A DNA stretch of 64,000 nt, from assembly GCA_015709675.1 (NCBI GenBank), contig CP054182.1, positions 3,451,448-3,515,447 on the forward strand, given 5' to 3'. The stretch's first letter is position 1. Every line of letters begins with the position of its first letter. The translations under genes were made by a program, and so were the position numbers. The stretch is from Ignavibacteriales bacterium. GTDB taxonomy: Bacteria > Bacteroidota > Ignavibacteria > Ignavibacteriales > Ignavibacteriaceae. The notes below the pieces were generated by a model, which saw only the letters and a program-made list of their open reading frames with translations, ran no database searches and had not been told where the DNA came from. Positions 8,966-18,469 of the stretch are shown here, piece after piece.

Positions 8966-9307
8966 ATGAAATTCAAAATCAGTGAAAAATATAATGCTGC
9001 AATCGTAGAGGTAAAAGGCAATATGATGGGCGGCCCTGAAGCAGCGGAATTCAGTGATCAGCTTAAGAAACTGCTTGCTGAAGGAAAGAAAAATATCGTA
9101 ATTGACCTGTCAGATGTTAAATTTATGAATTCTTCAGGTCTGGGTATGCTTATCAGCGGTTTAACCACTGTTAAAAATGGCGGCGGACTATTAAAACTTG
9201 CCAATGTTACCGATAAAATTCAGAGTCTCCTGATGATCACAAAACTGATCACCATTTTTGAGACTTTTGAATCTGTGGATGATGCTGTAAAAAGCTTCGG
9301 CGTCTGA
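8966..9307 (+). CDS. STAS-domain anti-sigma factor antagonist
   Basis: A 113-residue single STAS domain of the SpoIIAA/RsbV type. The phosphorylatable serine lies in KFMNSSGLGML (Ser56/Ser57), the position used by RsbW/SpoIIAB kinases. The start is fixed by a good Shine-Dalgarno sequence, AGGAG. It is a lone gene here, with its own terminator. The partner-switching operon near 48-55 kb encodes a kinase and three phosphatases that might act on it as well as on their own STAS protein; this is inference. Unphosphorylated, such a protein would bind an anti-sigma factor kinase and free its target. Confidence 0.92.
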   Translation: MKFKISEKYNAAIVEVKGNMMGGPEAAEFSDQLKKLLAEGKKNIVIDLSDVKFMNSSGLGMLISGLTTVKNGGGLLKLANVTDKIQSLLMITKLITIFETFESVDDAVKSFGV

Positions 9308-9345
9308 TACCAGCCGGTTCAGTTTTATCCTTTCATTTTTACCCG

Positions 9346-9376
9346 AACGGGCGGTGTTTACCGCCCGTTTTTGTTT
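9346..9376 (+). terminator. Rho-independent terminator after the STAS gene
   Basis: A perfect 10-base stem AACGGGCGGT / ACCGCCCGTT with loop GTTT, followed by a T-rich run. Confidence 0.9.
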
Positions 9377-9482
9377 TCTGAACTACCCTCAAAATTCTTA
9401 GATTAAGCTGTCATTTTTATAAAATTGCCCGCCGGAAACTTTTCACCGGCAGGATTATTTAACATTACATTTACCGGAGTAA

Positions 9483-10766
<1,284 letters not shown>

Positions 10767-10790
10767 TGGTGATTCTGCTCTGATCCGGTC

Positions 10791-12008
10791 ATGAAAAAGA
10801 TGAGCGGCGGACCTGCCTCCGCCAATATCAAAATCATCCTCCTTGCCATTGCTATTGCCATTGGCGGAGGAACACTTCTCTACACTTCTGACCTGGTCGA
10901 AAAACTGCAGCAGAAAGAGCGGGAGATTGTTCAGCTCTATGCCCGCGGGATGGAACATATTGCAAACGCAAGTTCAGACAATTCTGATATTACCTTCTTA
11001 TTTGAAAATATCATCAAGCCCATTGATTTTCCTCTCATTCTCACCGATGCCAATGATAATATCAATATGTCATCCCGGCTTGATATCAGAAATATTAAAT
11101 ATGATTCAACCCTGAGTGACTCTGCGCTTGAAGTCTTCTTTAATGACATGGTAAAGGAGATGGATGCCACCAATCCTCCCATCCTGGTTAAATACGCAGC
11201 CGGAGCCGATACCATTATTCTTACAAAAATTCATTACGGCAATTCTGACTCCATTAATCAGCTTAAGTATTATCCGTACATACAGATTCTCATCGCCGCG
11301 GTTTTTATCATCATCGGATATATCGGGTTCAGCCAGATTAAGAAAAGTGAACAAAGCAATATCTGGGTCGGGCTCGCCAAGGAGACCGCCCATCAGTTCG
11401 GCACTCCTATTTCAAGTCTTATGGGATGGGTTGAACTGCTTAAACTGAATCACAACGACCCGGTTAAGGTACTGGATTCGGCTGAAGAAATTGAAAATGA
11501 TGTTGCCAAGCTGAATAAAATTACCAACCGATTCTCAAAAATCGGATCCAAACCGGAACTGAAAAGTGAAAATGTCTATGAAGATATTAAACGCGTTGTT
11601 GAATATTTTAACCGCCGGCTGCCCCAGACAGGCAAGAACGTTGAAATCATCCTCACCGGCAATTCAGCAGCAGAAGCGCTTCTGAGTAAGGAGCTATTTG
11701 AGTGGGTTATTGAGAATCTTATCAAAAACGCTTACGATGCCATTGATCATGACAAGGGGAAAATTGAAATCGTCATTACCGAGATAAGAAACAAAGTTGA
11801 AATTGAAGTTTCTGACAACGGTAAAGGGGTTGACAAAAAGAGAAGAAAGGATATTTTCCGTCCCGGTTATTCAACTAAAAGACGCGGCTGGGGTCTCGGG
11901 CTTAGTCTTTCAAAACGCATTGTTGAAGAATATCACCGCGGGAAGATTTTCGTTAAACACTCAAGTCCCGGTGAAGGAACCATATTTAAGATAATTCTGA
12001 ACAGGTAA
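10791..12008 (+). CDS. Membrane sensor histidine kinase
   Basis: A 405-residue kinase: membrane span at about residues 13-31, an extracytoplasmic sensor of roughly 130 residues, a second span at about 160-178, then the phosphoacceptor helix with H-box AKETAHQFGTPISSLMGW (about 193-210). A HATPase domain follows, with N-box VIENLIKNAYDA, G1 SDNGKGVD and G2 GWGLGLSLS. The H-box variant ETAHQ-GTP is common in Bacteroidota orphan kinases. No response regulator lies next to it, so it is an orphan. It follows purA by 24 bases and may share its transcript, an arrangement that says little about its signal. Confidence 0.9.
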   Translation: MKKMSGGPASANIKIILLAIAIAIGGGTLLYTSDLVEKLQQKEREIVQLYARGMEHIANASSDNSDITFLFENIIKPIDFPLILTDANDNINMSSRLDIRNIKYDSTLSDSALEVFFNDMVKEMDATNPPILVKYAAGADTIILTKIHYGNSDSINQLKYYPYIQILIAAVFIIIGYIGFSQIKKSEQSNIWVGLAKETAHQFGTPISSLMGWVELLKLNHNDPVKVLDSAEEIENDVAKLNKITNRFSKIGSKPELKSENVYEDIKRVVEYFNRRLPQTGKNVEIILTGNSAAEALLSKELFEWVIENLIKNAYDAIDHDKGKIEIVITEIRNKVEIEVSDNGKGVDKKRRKDIFRPGYSTKRRGWGLGLSLSKRIVEEYHRGKIFVKHSSPGEGTIFKIILNR

Positions 12009-12019
12009 CTGCTCCGGCA

Positions 12020-13699
12020 TTATCCGGTTCTCAAATATGCCTTCACCATCTCTTCCGCGTCAAGCGACTCTACCAGCATAATTTCTTCTTCGCTGAAACT
12101 TTCGGTATCGCCAAAATACTTGTTTTCGGCACTATCCCACTGCAGTGATGCTTTCAGATCGGTGACCTTCATCAGTTCAAGATTCTCCACAATCAGATTC
12201 GTCGGCAGTTCCCTGTCCACTCTTCCCTCAACCAGAAAGGGCCCCATGCTGAGGGTTTTTTCCGCAACCTTGTTATATATACCGGGGAAAAGCACCGCTT
12301 CAAACGTCCCGGTGGTGTCTTCCAGAGAAAGAAACTTCATGATATCCCCTTTCTTTGTCTTAACCCGTTTGGATGACATATACCAGCCGGTCATGCGTAT
12401 TTTTTTTCCTGCCTGATGCTTCATATCAGCAGCGCGCACTAATGTTGAATCCTCCCGGTAGGAAGGGAAAAAATCAAGCGGATGACGGCTTACCATATAT
12501 TCAAATGCTTCCAGTTCCCTGATGCATTTTTCCTCCAGAGTATAGTCGCGCGGGGTAATCACATCCTGCTCAAGCCTCACCGACTCATGGCCAAAGAGCC
12601 CCGGCTGAGATATATCAAGCAGCTTTTTATGCTTCAGATACACATCCAGCAGCCGCATCAGCGAAGGGCGTGTCAGGCCGAAGCAATCCATCGCTCCGCA
12701 GGAGATCAGCAGTGCTGCTGACTGCTCCTTAACAGGAGTCCGCACCAGCAGGTCGGCCAGTGAAACATATCTGCCGTTTTCCCTCCGCTCTTTAATAATG
12801 CAGTGAGCCGTCTGTGCATTCAGTCCCTTTATTGCCATCAGCCCGATGCGGAGTTCCTTCCCCCTGCCGCGGTATTCATACTCACTCTCGTTAATGCAGG
12901 GAAGATGCACCTGCAGCCCGAGCCGTTTGCATTCCTGTATATATACTGCCGCTGAATAGTAGCCCCCCTGATTGCTCAGCACCCCAGCCATAAACTCGGC
13001 CGGATAATGCACCTTAAGATAGGCAACCTGAAAGGAAAGCTGGGCAAAAGAAGCACTGTGTGCCTTGCAGAAGGCATATCCGGCAAACGACTCCACCTGC
13101 CGCCACAGTTCCTCCACTGTTTCCCTGCTGTACCCCTTCCCCATACCGGAAGCAGTAAATTTCTCTTTCAGTCGTACCATCGCATCCCGTGAACGGAGTT
13201 TTCCGCTCATAGCCCGCCGGAGCAAATCCGCCTCTTCAAGGGAGAGCCCCACCACATGATGCGCAACCTTAAGCACATCCTCCTGATAAATCATCACACC
13301 ATAAGTGGTTTTCAGCAGCGGCTCCATTGCCGGGACGAGGTATTTCCGCCGGGAGGGATTCTTGTGCCGCAGAATAAACTCCTGCATCATACCGCTTTCA
13401 GCCACCCCGGGGCGGATGATGGAACTGGCCGCGGTCAGCATCTCAAAATCATCCACGTTCAGCTTTTTCAGCAGAGTCCGCATCCCCGGTGATTCAATGT
13501 AGAAACAGCCTATGGTATCCCCATCCCTGATTAGTTTTTTGGTCGGCTCGTCATTGAGGATCATCCCGAAATCAGTAATGTCAAACCGGACTTTTTCAGT
13601 ATTCCGGGGGAGAACCGGATAAAACTGTATTGTTCCGTCATCCTTGGGGAGCCGGTAACGGCCGAGATCGAATTCCTGGTTTTTCTCTTCCTGATTCAT
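12020..13699 (-). CDS. Stand-alone C-terminal half of a DnaE/ImuC-type DNA polymerase III alpha subunit
   Basis: The 559 residues match only the second half of DnaE-type polymerases. IGCFYIESPGMR starts the fingers domain, followed by AASSIIRPGVAESGMM, YGVMIYQEDVLKVAH, LRRAMSGK and SFAGYAFCKAHSASFA, then the helix-hairpin-helix region (GLMAIKGLN) and an OB fold (about residues 420-510). The N-terminal PHP domain and the palm with its catalytic aspartates are missing. No matching upstream half exists here, since the preceding gene is cydB. The gene is not a decayed remnant by appearance: the frame is intact, and a good promoter with an SOS-type palindrome lies directly in front of its start. 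Best reading: half of a split error-prone polymerase, or a non-catalytic accessory protein of the DNA-damage response. Confidence 0.85.
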   Translation of the reverse strand: MNQEEKNQEFDLGRYRLPKDDGTIQFYPVLPRNTEKVRFDITDFGMILNDEPTKKLIRDGDTIGCFYIESPGMRTLLKKLNVDDFEMLTAASSIIRPGVAESGMMQEFILRHKNPSRRKYLVPAMEPLLKTTYGVMIYQEDVLKVAHHVVGLSLEEADLLRRAMSGKLRSRDAMVRLKEKFTASGMGKGYSRETVEELWRQVESFAGYAFCKAHSASFAQLSFQVAYLKVHYPAEFMAGVLSNQGGYYSAAVYIQECKRLGLQVHLPCINESEYEYRGRGKELRIGLMAIKGLNAQTAHCIIKERRENGRYVSLADLLVRTPVKEQSAALLISCGAMDCFGLTRPSLMRLLDVYLKHKKLLDISQPGLFGHESVRLEQDVITPRDYTLEEKCIRELEAFEYMVSRHPLDFFPSYREDSTLVRAADMKHQAGKKIRMTGWYMSSKRVKTKKGDIMKFLSLEDTTGTFEAVLFPGIYNKVAEKTLSMGPFLVEGRVDRELPTNLIVENLELMKVTDLKASLQWDSAENKYFGDTESFSEEEIMLVESLDAEEMVKAYLRTG

Positions 13700-13705
13700 A
13701 AAAAG

Positions 13706-13721
13706 GTGAACATTTGTTCAC
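13706..13721 (-). promoter_or_regulatory. SOS-box-like palindrome (GAAC-N4-GTTC)
   Basis: GTGAACATTTGTTCAC has two 7-base arms. The inner GAAC-N4-GTTC is the core of the LexA box of the Gram-positive type. It lies between the -10 box and the start of the DnaE-half gene, where a repressor would block transcription. LexA itself is not in this window, and the LexA motif of this lineage is not known to me, so the ligand is inferred. Confidence 0.6.
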
Positions 13722-13722
13722 T

Positions 13723-13751
13723 ATTTTAGGCAAAGAAAACCTGATAGTCAA
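13723..13751 (-). promoter_or_regulatory. Promoter of the DnaE-half gene
   Basis: On the minus strand: TTGACT (13746-13751), 17-base spacer, TAAAAT (13723-13728). Transcription would begin inside the adjoining palindrome, leaving a leader of only about 15 bases before the ATG at 13699. Confidence 0.65.
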
Positions 13752-13814
13752 GAGAAAACTTAGGGGAATATGAATTTTGAAGTATGAAGTATGAAGTATG
13801 AATTATGAATTTCC

Positions 13815-14160
13815 CACTCTGGAGAAGTCGCATATTGGTAACATAATAATCACCCGCAACCTCCCCGACTCCGGAGGAGTCACAAATTGGTAGAAATTCC
13901 AATAAGAGATTTTTCGCCGGCTCCGGAGGAGTCATAAATTGGTAAAAATTCCGAGAAGCGATGTCAGCCCCCCGACTCCGGAGGAGTCATAAATTGGTAG
14001 AAATTCCGAGAAGCAATTTTCCCCCCGACTCCAGAGGAGTCATAAATTGGTAGAAATTTCGAGAAGCAATTTTTCCCCCGACTCCGGAGGAGTCATAAAT
14101 TGGTAGAAATTCCAATAAGAGATTTTTCCCCCGACTCCGGAGGAGTCGCAAATTGGTAAA
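13815..14160. repeat. Tandem array of seven ~53-base hairpin units
   Basis: Seven units start at 13815, 13867, 13919, 13974, 14027, 14080 and 14133, a period of 52-55 bases. Each holds a hairpin of the form GACTCC-GGA-GGAGTC followed by a conserved AAATTGGTAGAAATTCC-type tail. The first unit is the most diverged. Just before the array (about 13779-13810) is a run of GAAGTATGAA-type repeats. No gene is seen in 13700-14212. Weak minus-strand reading frames across the array are products of the repeats. Confidence 0.9.
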
Positions 14161-14212
14161 AACCACACCGGCCCCCAAAATCCATCTCCTCCAATCAGAA
14201 TTCACAAATCCG

Positions 14213-15241
14213 TTAATAACTCATTTTATCAATTTTCACTTTACCGCGAAATACCCAGTAAATGCTGATCGTATATGCAGCCACAAAGGGCAGACCGATC
14301 AACGCAACAGTGAGCATAATACCTAGAGTTTTCTGTGAAGAGGCAGCGTTATATATGGTAAGATTATACGCCGGATTGGTTGATGAAATCACCAGATTCG
14401 GGAAGAGTCCGATTGCAAATAACATCAGCAGCATGGCTATAGAAACTGATGAAGATAGAAATGCCATAAACTCCCTTCCGTGATGAATCTCCCTCGGAAT
14501 ATTGGCAATGGCGAGCATATTTAAAAGTGCAACAAGAAAAAGAACAGGATAATCCTTAAATGGCTGGGCCATGTGAGGGAAATAAATCAGTGTAGCCATG
14601 GTAGTAGCGGTATAGCAGATTACAAAGAAGATGATCGTATTGTTAATCCATCCCTTCACCTGTTTCTGCAGAAATCCGTCGGTTTTCATGGAAAGATAAA
14701 TTGCCCCGTGCATCATGAAAAGTGCAACGGTGGTTATTCCCACAAGTAGTGTATAAGGCGTGAACAGATCAAGATCAGTTCCTGAATACTCTTTATCAGC
14801 ACCGACGGGAATTCCCTGAATAATATTTCCAATGGCAATTCCCATAATCAGCGCGATAAGAATACTGGCAATGCTGAATGCTCTGTCCCATGATCTTCGC
14901 CAGACAGGAGACTCCTGCTTGCTGCGAAACTCAATAGCCACCGCACGGAAGATAAGCATGAAGAGCAAAAGCATAAAAGCTGAGTAAAAACCTGAGAATA
15001 CGGTTGCATAGACATCAGGAAAAGCCGCAAACAATGCACCGCCGCCAACAACAAGCCATACTTCATTACCATCCCAGACCGGCCCGATGGAATTAAGAAC
15101 AATTCTGCGTTCCATATCCCCCTTTGTAAGAAGATGCAGAGAGCCGACACCAAGATCAAATCCGTCAAGAATAGCATATCCGGTAAGCACAGCGCCGAGA
15201 AGAAGAAACCAGGTCAGATTAAGGTCAATTCCGAATTCCAT
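14213..15241 (-). CDS. cydB: Cytochrome bd ubiquinol oxidase subunit II
   Basis: 342 residues, about eight membrane spans, beginning with WFLLLGAVLTGYAILDGFDLGVG, the N-terminal signature of CydB. It is the second subunit of the cytochrome bd oxidase, which passes electrons from quinol to oxygen with high affinity and tolerates nitric oxide and sulfide. The gene starts five bases after cydA on the same strand. The conserved GPVWDGNEVWLVVGGGALFAAFP segment (about residues 52-74) is intact. No small CydX-like gene is evident after it; the region downstream is the tandem repeat array. Confidence 0.96.
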   Translation of the reverse strand: MEFGIDLNLTWFLLLGAVLTGYAILDGFDLGVGSLHLLTKGDMERRIVLNSIGPVWDGNEVWLVVGGGALFAAFPDVYATVFSGFYSAFMLLLFMLIFRAVAIEFRSKQESPVWRRSWDRAFSIASILIALIMGIAIGNIIQGIPVGADKEYSGTDLDLFTPYTLLVGITTVALFMMHGAIYLSMKTDGFLQKQVKGWINNTIIFFVICYTATTMATLIYFPHMAQPFKDYPVLFLVALLNMLAIANIPREIHHGREFMAFLSSSVSIAMLLMLFAIGLFPNLVISSTNPAYNLTIYNAASSQKTLGIMLTVALIGLPFVAAYTISIYWVFRGKVKIDKMSY

Positions 15242-15246
15242 ATATA

Positions 15247-16590
15247 TTATCCTTTCATCTCGGGAAGCGCTGCTGAATCTTCCGGCCCGTGTTTAATCTT
15301 CTGATCCAGCAGATAGATGAAAAGGAAAAACAGAAGTGCATAAATAAGCCCGAACAGGATAAGGGAGAAAAGGATTTGTCCCGCGGAAACCGCCTTTGAC
15401 AGTCCCTCTGATGTCCTGAGATAACCATATACAATCCAGGGCTGCCTCCCGATTTCTGCGGTGTACCACCCTACCTGATTGGCAATCTGCGGCAAAAGTA
15501 CTGACGGCACAAGCAGTTTGAGGAACCAGTTGGTTTCGAATAATCTGCCGCGCCACAGTAAAAAAAGGGCAAAAGCACTCATACCAATAAGCAGAAATCC
15601 GATCGCCACCATCAGATGATAGGTCTGAAAAACAATCTGCACCGGGGGCAGATCGTTTTTGTCAAAAGCACGAAGTCCTTTAACTGGCGCGTTGATATCA
15701 TTATATATCAGAAAGCTCAGCATGCCAGGCAGGCTGATACCATACACTTTTTCATTTTCTTCATCAACCCATCCGAAAAGATAGAGGTCACCCGGCGCTG
15801 AAGCTTCATAGTGTGCTTCAATTGCCGCCAGTTTTGCCGGTTGATTTTTTGCAACACCTACGGCGCTGCTGTGCCCGGTGACTAACTGAAAAAGTGAGGC
15901 AAACATTGCAACGCCCAAAGCAATTTTCATGGATGAACGGGCAAATTCAAGATGTCTCTTTTTAATCAGATAATACGCACTTACACTTATTACCAAAAAC
16001 GACCCTGCAAGCCAGCAGCCTGACAGTGTATGAGAGAGGCGGTCCACTGAGGACGGATTAAAAACCATTGCCCAGAAATCAGTTATCTCTGCACGGGCAT
16101 TCATACCTTCTCCTACGATATGAAATCCGGCGGGAGTCTGCATCCAGGAGTTAGCAACCACTATCCAAACCGCACTCATCATTGATCCGAGTGACACCAT
16201 AATTGTCGAAAGGAAATGAATACGGGGGGAAACTTTATCCCATCCAAACACCAGAATGGCCAAAAAGCCGGATTCCAGGAAAAAAGCGAATATTCCCTCA
16301 GCAGCAAGCGCGCTGCCAAACACATCCCCGACGTATCTGGAATATGTCGCCCAGTTTGTTCCGAATTCAAATTCCATAACAATACCTGTTGCAACACCTA
16401 ATGAAAAGGTAAGCGCGAAGACCTTGACCCAGAACCGGGTCATGTTTTCATACAGTTTATTGCCGGTTTTAAGGTACATTCCTTCCATAATAACAAGAAT
16501 GACACCGAGACCGATGCTTAAAGGGGGATAGATATAATGAAACGCAATGGTGAAAGCGAACTGAAGCCGGGCTAATATTTCGGTATCCAT
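15247..16590 (-). CDS. cydA: Cytochrome bd ubiquinol oxidase subunit I
   Basis: 447 residues with about nine membrane spans. The N-terminus [23 protein letters not shown] carries a haem-ligand histidine region. [35 protein letters not shown] and the later [23 protein letters not shown] are family hallmarks, the latter near the haem b558 ligand. The protein is shorter than the E. coli type (over 500 residues), which fits the short-Q-loop form. Its leader contains a 9-base inverted repeat whose arms include the heptamer found in the Rrf2 operator, so regulation by nitric oxide or redox state is plausible but not shown. Confidence 0.96.
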   Translation of the reverse strand: MDTEILARLQFAFTIAFHYIYPPLSIGLGVILVIMEGMYLKTGNKLYENMTRFWVKVFALTFSLGVATGIVMEFEFGTNWATYSRYVGDVFGSALAAEGIFAFFLESGFLAILVFGWDKVSPRIHFLSTIMVSLGSMMSAVWIVVANSWMQTPAGFHIVGEGMNARAEITDFWAMVFNPSSVDRLSHTLSGCWLAGSFLVISVSAYYLIKKRHLEFARSSMKIALGVAMFASLFQLVTGHSSAVGVAKNQPAKLAAIEAHYEASAPGDLYLFGWVDEENEKVYGISLPGMLSFLIYNDINAPVKGLRAFDKNDLPPVQIVFQTYHLMVAIGFLLIGMSAFALFLLWRGRLFETNWFLKLLVPSVLLPQIANQVGWYTAEIGRQPWIVYGYLRTSEGLSKAVSAGQILFSLILFGLIYALLFFLFIYLLDQKIKHGPEDSAALPEMKG

Positions 16591-16593
16591 AGG

Positions 16594-16632
16594 TCTGATT
16601 TTATTTGGTCCAATAACTTAAGAAAAATCAGA
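16594..16632 (-). promoter_or_regulatory. Inverted repeat in the cydA leader
   Basis: TCTGATTTT (16594-16602) and AAAATCAGA (16624-16632) form a perfect 9-base inverted repeat with a 21-base spacer. Both arms contain the heptamer AATCAGA/TCTGATT that makes up the palindrome before the Rrf2 gene, though spacing and orientation differ. It begins four bases before the cydA start codon. Confidence 0.45.
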
Positions 16633-16655
16633 ATTAAAAGGGAATAAATTTCTCA

Positions 16656-16684
16656 TATTTATGAAACTTTATTTTGCCGATCAA
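16656..16684 (-). promoter_or_regulatory. Possible cydAB promoter
   Basis: Minus strand TTGATC (16679-16684), 17-base spacer, TAAATA (16656-16661). The -35 box is good and the -10 box weak. No FNR palindrome TTGAT-N4-ATCAA is seen. Confidence 0.35.
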
Positions 16685-16731
16685 TTTGAAATTGCATTGG
16701 AATTAAATCGCCCCGTTGCTAAGTTTTAATA

Positions 16732-16754
16732 GCAGATAACAAAATTTTATCTGC
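16732..16754 (+). promoter_or_regulatory. Inverted repeat in front of the CPXCG gene
   Basis: GCAGATAA (16732-16739) pairs exactly with TTATCTGC (16747-16754) around a 7-base loop, 28 bases upstream of the start codon. It may be an operator or a leader hairpin. Confidence 0.35.
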
Positions 16755-16782
16755 AACTGTAATTTGTTCCTGAGTTGTTGCT

Positions 16783-16995
16783 ATGAAACAGAAAATAAAA
16801 GTCAGAACTGATGAAGAGATGATCTGGCAATGTCAATACTGCGGGGAAGAGAATGGTGTCTGGGTAGATCTGACACTCCCAGGCAAGCAGGATTTTGTTG
16901 AAGAATGCAGAGTATGCTGCCGCCCGAATCATCTGATAATCCAAAATCACCTCGAAGAAGGCGTATATATAGAAGCCCGGCCCGCTGACGAGTAG
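16783..16995 (+). CDS. CPXCG-motif cysteine-rich zinc-ribbon protein
   Basis: A 70-residue protein with two metal-binding pairs, CQYCGEENG (residues 17-20) and ECRVCCRPN (about 46-50), followed by the short acidic tail seen in the CPXCG family (Cys_rich_CPXG). The first motif is C-Q-Y-C-G instead of C-P-x-C-G. A single zinc ribbon is likely. Function is not known for the family. It converges on the ftsZ end of the dcw operon and is a single-gene unit. Confidence 0.8.
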   Translation: MKQKIKVRTDEEMIWQCQYCGEENGVWVDLTLPGKQDFVEECRVCCRPNHLIIQNHLEEGVYIEARPADE

Positions 16996-17043
16996 CGGGA
17001 GAGAGAGACCGGCTCTGTGTCTGAAACCGTGTGTCATCAGAGC

Positions 17044-17078
17044 AAAAAAAAAGCGGACGGCACCCGAATACCGTCCGC
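17044..17078 (-). terminator. Terminator of the dcw operon
   Basis: GCGGACGG / CCGTCCGC stem of eight pairs (17053-17060 with 17071-17078) followed on the minus strand by nine T residues. It lies 39 bases after the ftsZ stop and ends the long mraZ-ftsZ transcript. Confidence 0.88.
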
Positions 17079-17116
17079 ATCTTACCCCGAGTCCCCGAGG
17101 GAGGACTGCGAAACTG

Positions 17117-18457
17117 TTAGTCCATCATCAGCCGCAGGAAGTCTGAACTGTCGCTTTCGTCTTCATGCTTCGGATTGATATCACGCTCGTAGGATTTTGT
17201 TACCCTGTTTGCGTGTTCATTCATGTCAAAATTCAGACGCGGCTGAATTGCTTCCCTGGCTGCATCTTTCTGCTGTCTGTTCTGCACGCGTATAAAGGTC
17301 GGCGTTTCCAGATTGTTCATATCAACATCATGGTCAATAATTCCGCGCCCTGTCTGCCGGCCTGAGGGCATAACAGGAGCTTTTGGTTTTTGCGTCACGC
17401 TTTCGGGAGCTTTCATTGCAGTTTTTACCTGCGGTGAAAATCCTGTTGCAATAATAGTATATGAAACGTAATCATGCATATTGTTATCTTTAACCATACC
17501 CCAGATCATGCTCGCCTCTTCACCGGCTTCCTTTTGTATATACTGATTAGCTTCAATGATATCCTTCATCGGAATATTGCCCGAACCGATGATATGAACC
17601 AGAAGGCTTTTAGCGCCTTTGAGTGATACACCTTCAAGCAACGGAGAGGAGATTGCCTTAGTTGCAGCTTCCATCATTTTATGTTCACCGGTGGCTATTC
17701 CGGTACCCATCAATGCAATACCGCTGTTTTTCATTACTTTTTTGACATCCGCAAAATCAACATTAATCTCGCCGGTAAGGGTGATGATATCTGAGATACC
17801 TTTTACCGATTCATAAAGAACCTGATTCGGCATATGGAATGCTTCTTCAAATGTTTTGGTACCATCAAGCAGATTAGATACTCTGTCATTCGGAATGATG
17901 ATAAGACTGTCGCAATACTGGCGCAGCTCCTGTGCGGCTTTTTCCGCGGCAAGCTTTTTATCTTTTCCTTCATACTGGAACGGCATGGTAACAATACCTA
18001 CAACCAGAATATCTTTTTTCTTTGCAATTTCAGCAACAACCGGAGAAGCGCCGCTGCCGGTTCCTCCGCCAAGGCCCGTTGTAATGAAGACCATGTTTGC
18101 GTCTTCAATAATTTTTTCAATTTTGTCACGGTCTGCTTCCGCACATTTTTTTCCAAGTTCAGGATCGCATCCGGTGCCAAGACCCTGAGTCAGACGGTAA
18201 CCAATGGTTAACTTAACATCAGCAGCTCTGGAGGTGAGTGACTGTGTGTCAGTATTTACGGCAACATAATCCACACCACGAAGGCCTTTTTGAATCATCC
18301 AGTCCACCGCATTGCAACCCCCGCCTCCTATACCAACTACTTTGAGTACGGCACCTCTGGCCATCTCCGGGTCAACCATCGCGAAGCGGTCAGCATAATC
18401 AGGTGCTGCCGGCTGTGGAATATTGTGGATTACTGATTCGAGCATGATGCGTGACAT
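17117..18457 (-). CDS. ftsZ: Cell division protein FtsZ
   Basis: Tubulin-like GTPase that forms the division ring. 446 residues. The GTP-binding core has VGIGGGGCNAVDWM at the N-terminus, the tubulin signature GGGTGSGASPV, and the T7-loop segment NVDFADVKKVM that completes the active site of the neighbouring subunit. A variable linker of about 100 residues leads to the C-terminus DSSDFLRLMMD, which resembles but does not match the usual FtsA/ZipA-binding peptide (D/E-IPAFLR-type). It is the last gene of the dcw operon, 12 bases after ftsA. Confidence 0.97.
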   Translation of the reverse strand: MSRIMLESVIHNIPQPAAPDYADRFAMVDPEMARGAVLKVVGIGGGGCNAVDWMIQKGLRGVDYVAVNTDTQSLTSRAADVKLTIGYRLTQGLGTGCDPELGKKCAEADRDKIEKIIEDANMVFITTGLGGGTGSGASPVVAEIAKKKDILVVGIVTMPFQYEGKDKKLAAEKAAQELRQYCDSLIIIPNDRVSNLLDGTKTFEEAFHMPNQVLYESVKGISDIITLTGEINVDFADVKKVMKNSGIALMGTGIATGEHKMMEAATKAISSPLLEGVSLKGAKSLLVHIIGSGNIPMKDIIEANQYIQKEAGEEASMIWGMVKDNNMHDYVSYTIIATGFSPQVKTAMKAPESVTQKPKAPVMPSGRQTGRGIIDHDVDMNNLETPTFIRVQNRQQKDAAREAIQPRLNFDMNEHANRVTKSYERDINPKHEDESDSSDFLRLMMD

Positions 18458-18469
18458 AACGTTAACCTC

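Noticed and set aside
13815-14160. CRISPR array
   Set aside because: Unit-to-unit spacers are not unique sequences: the whole 52-55-base unit repeats, with no constant repeat plus variable spacer pattern and no cas genes nearby.
13726-14205. Two minus-strand open frames over the hairpin array
   Set aside because: They translate the repeat unit over and over (LLLEFLPIYDSSGVG); no ribosome binding site.
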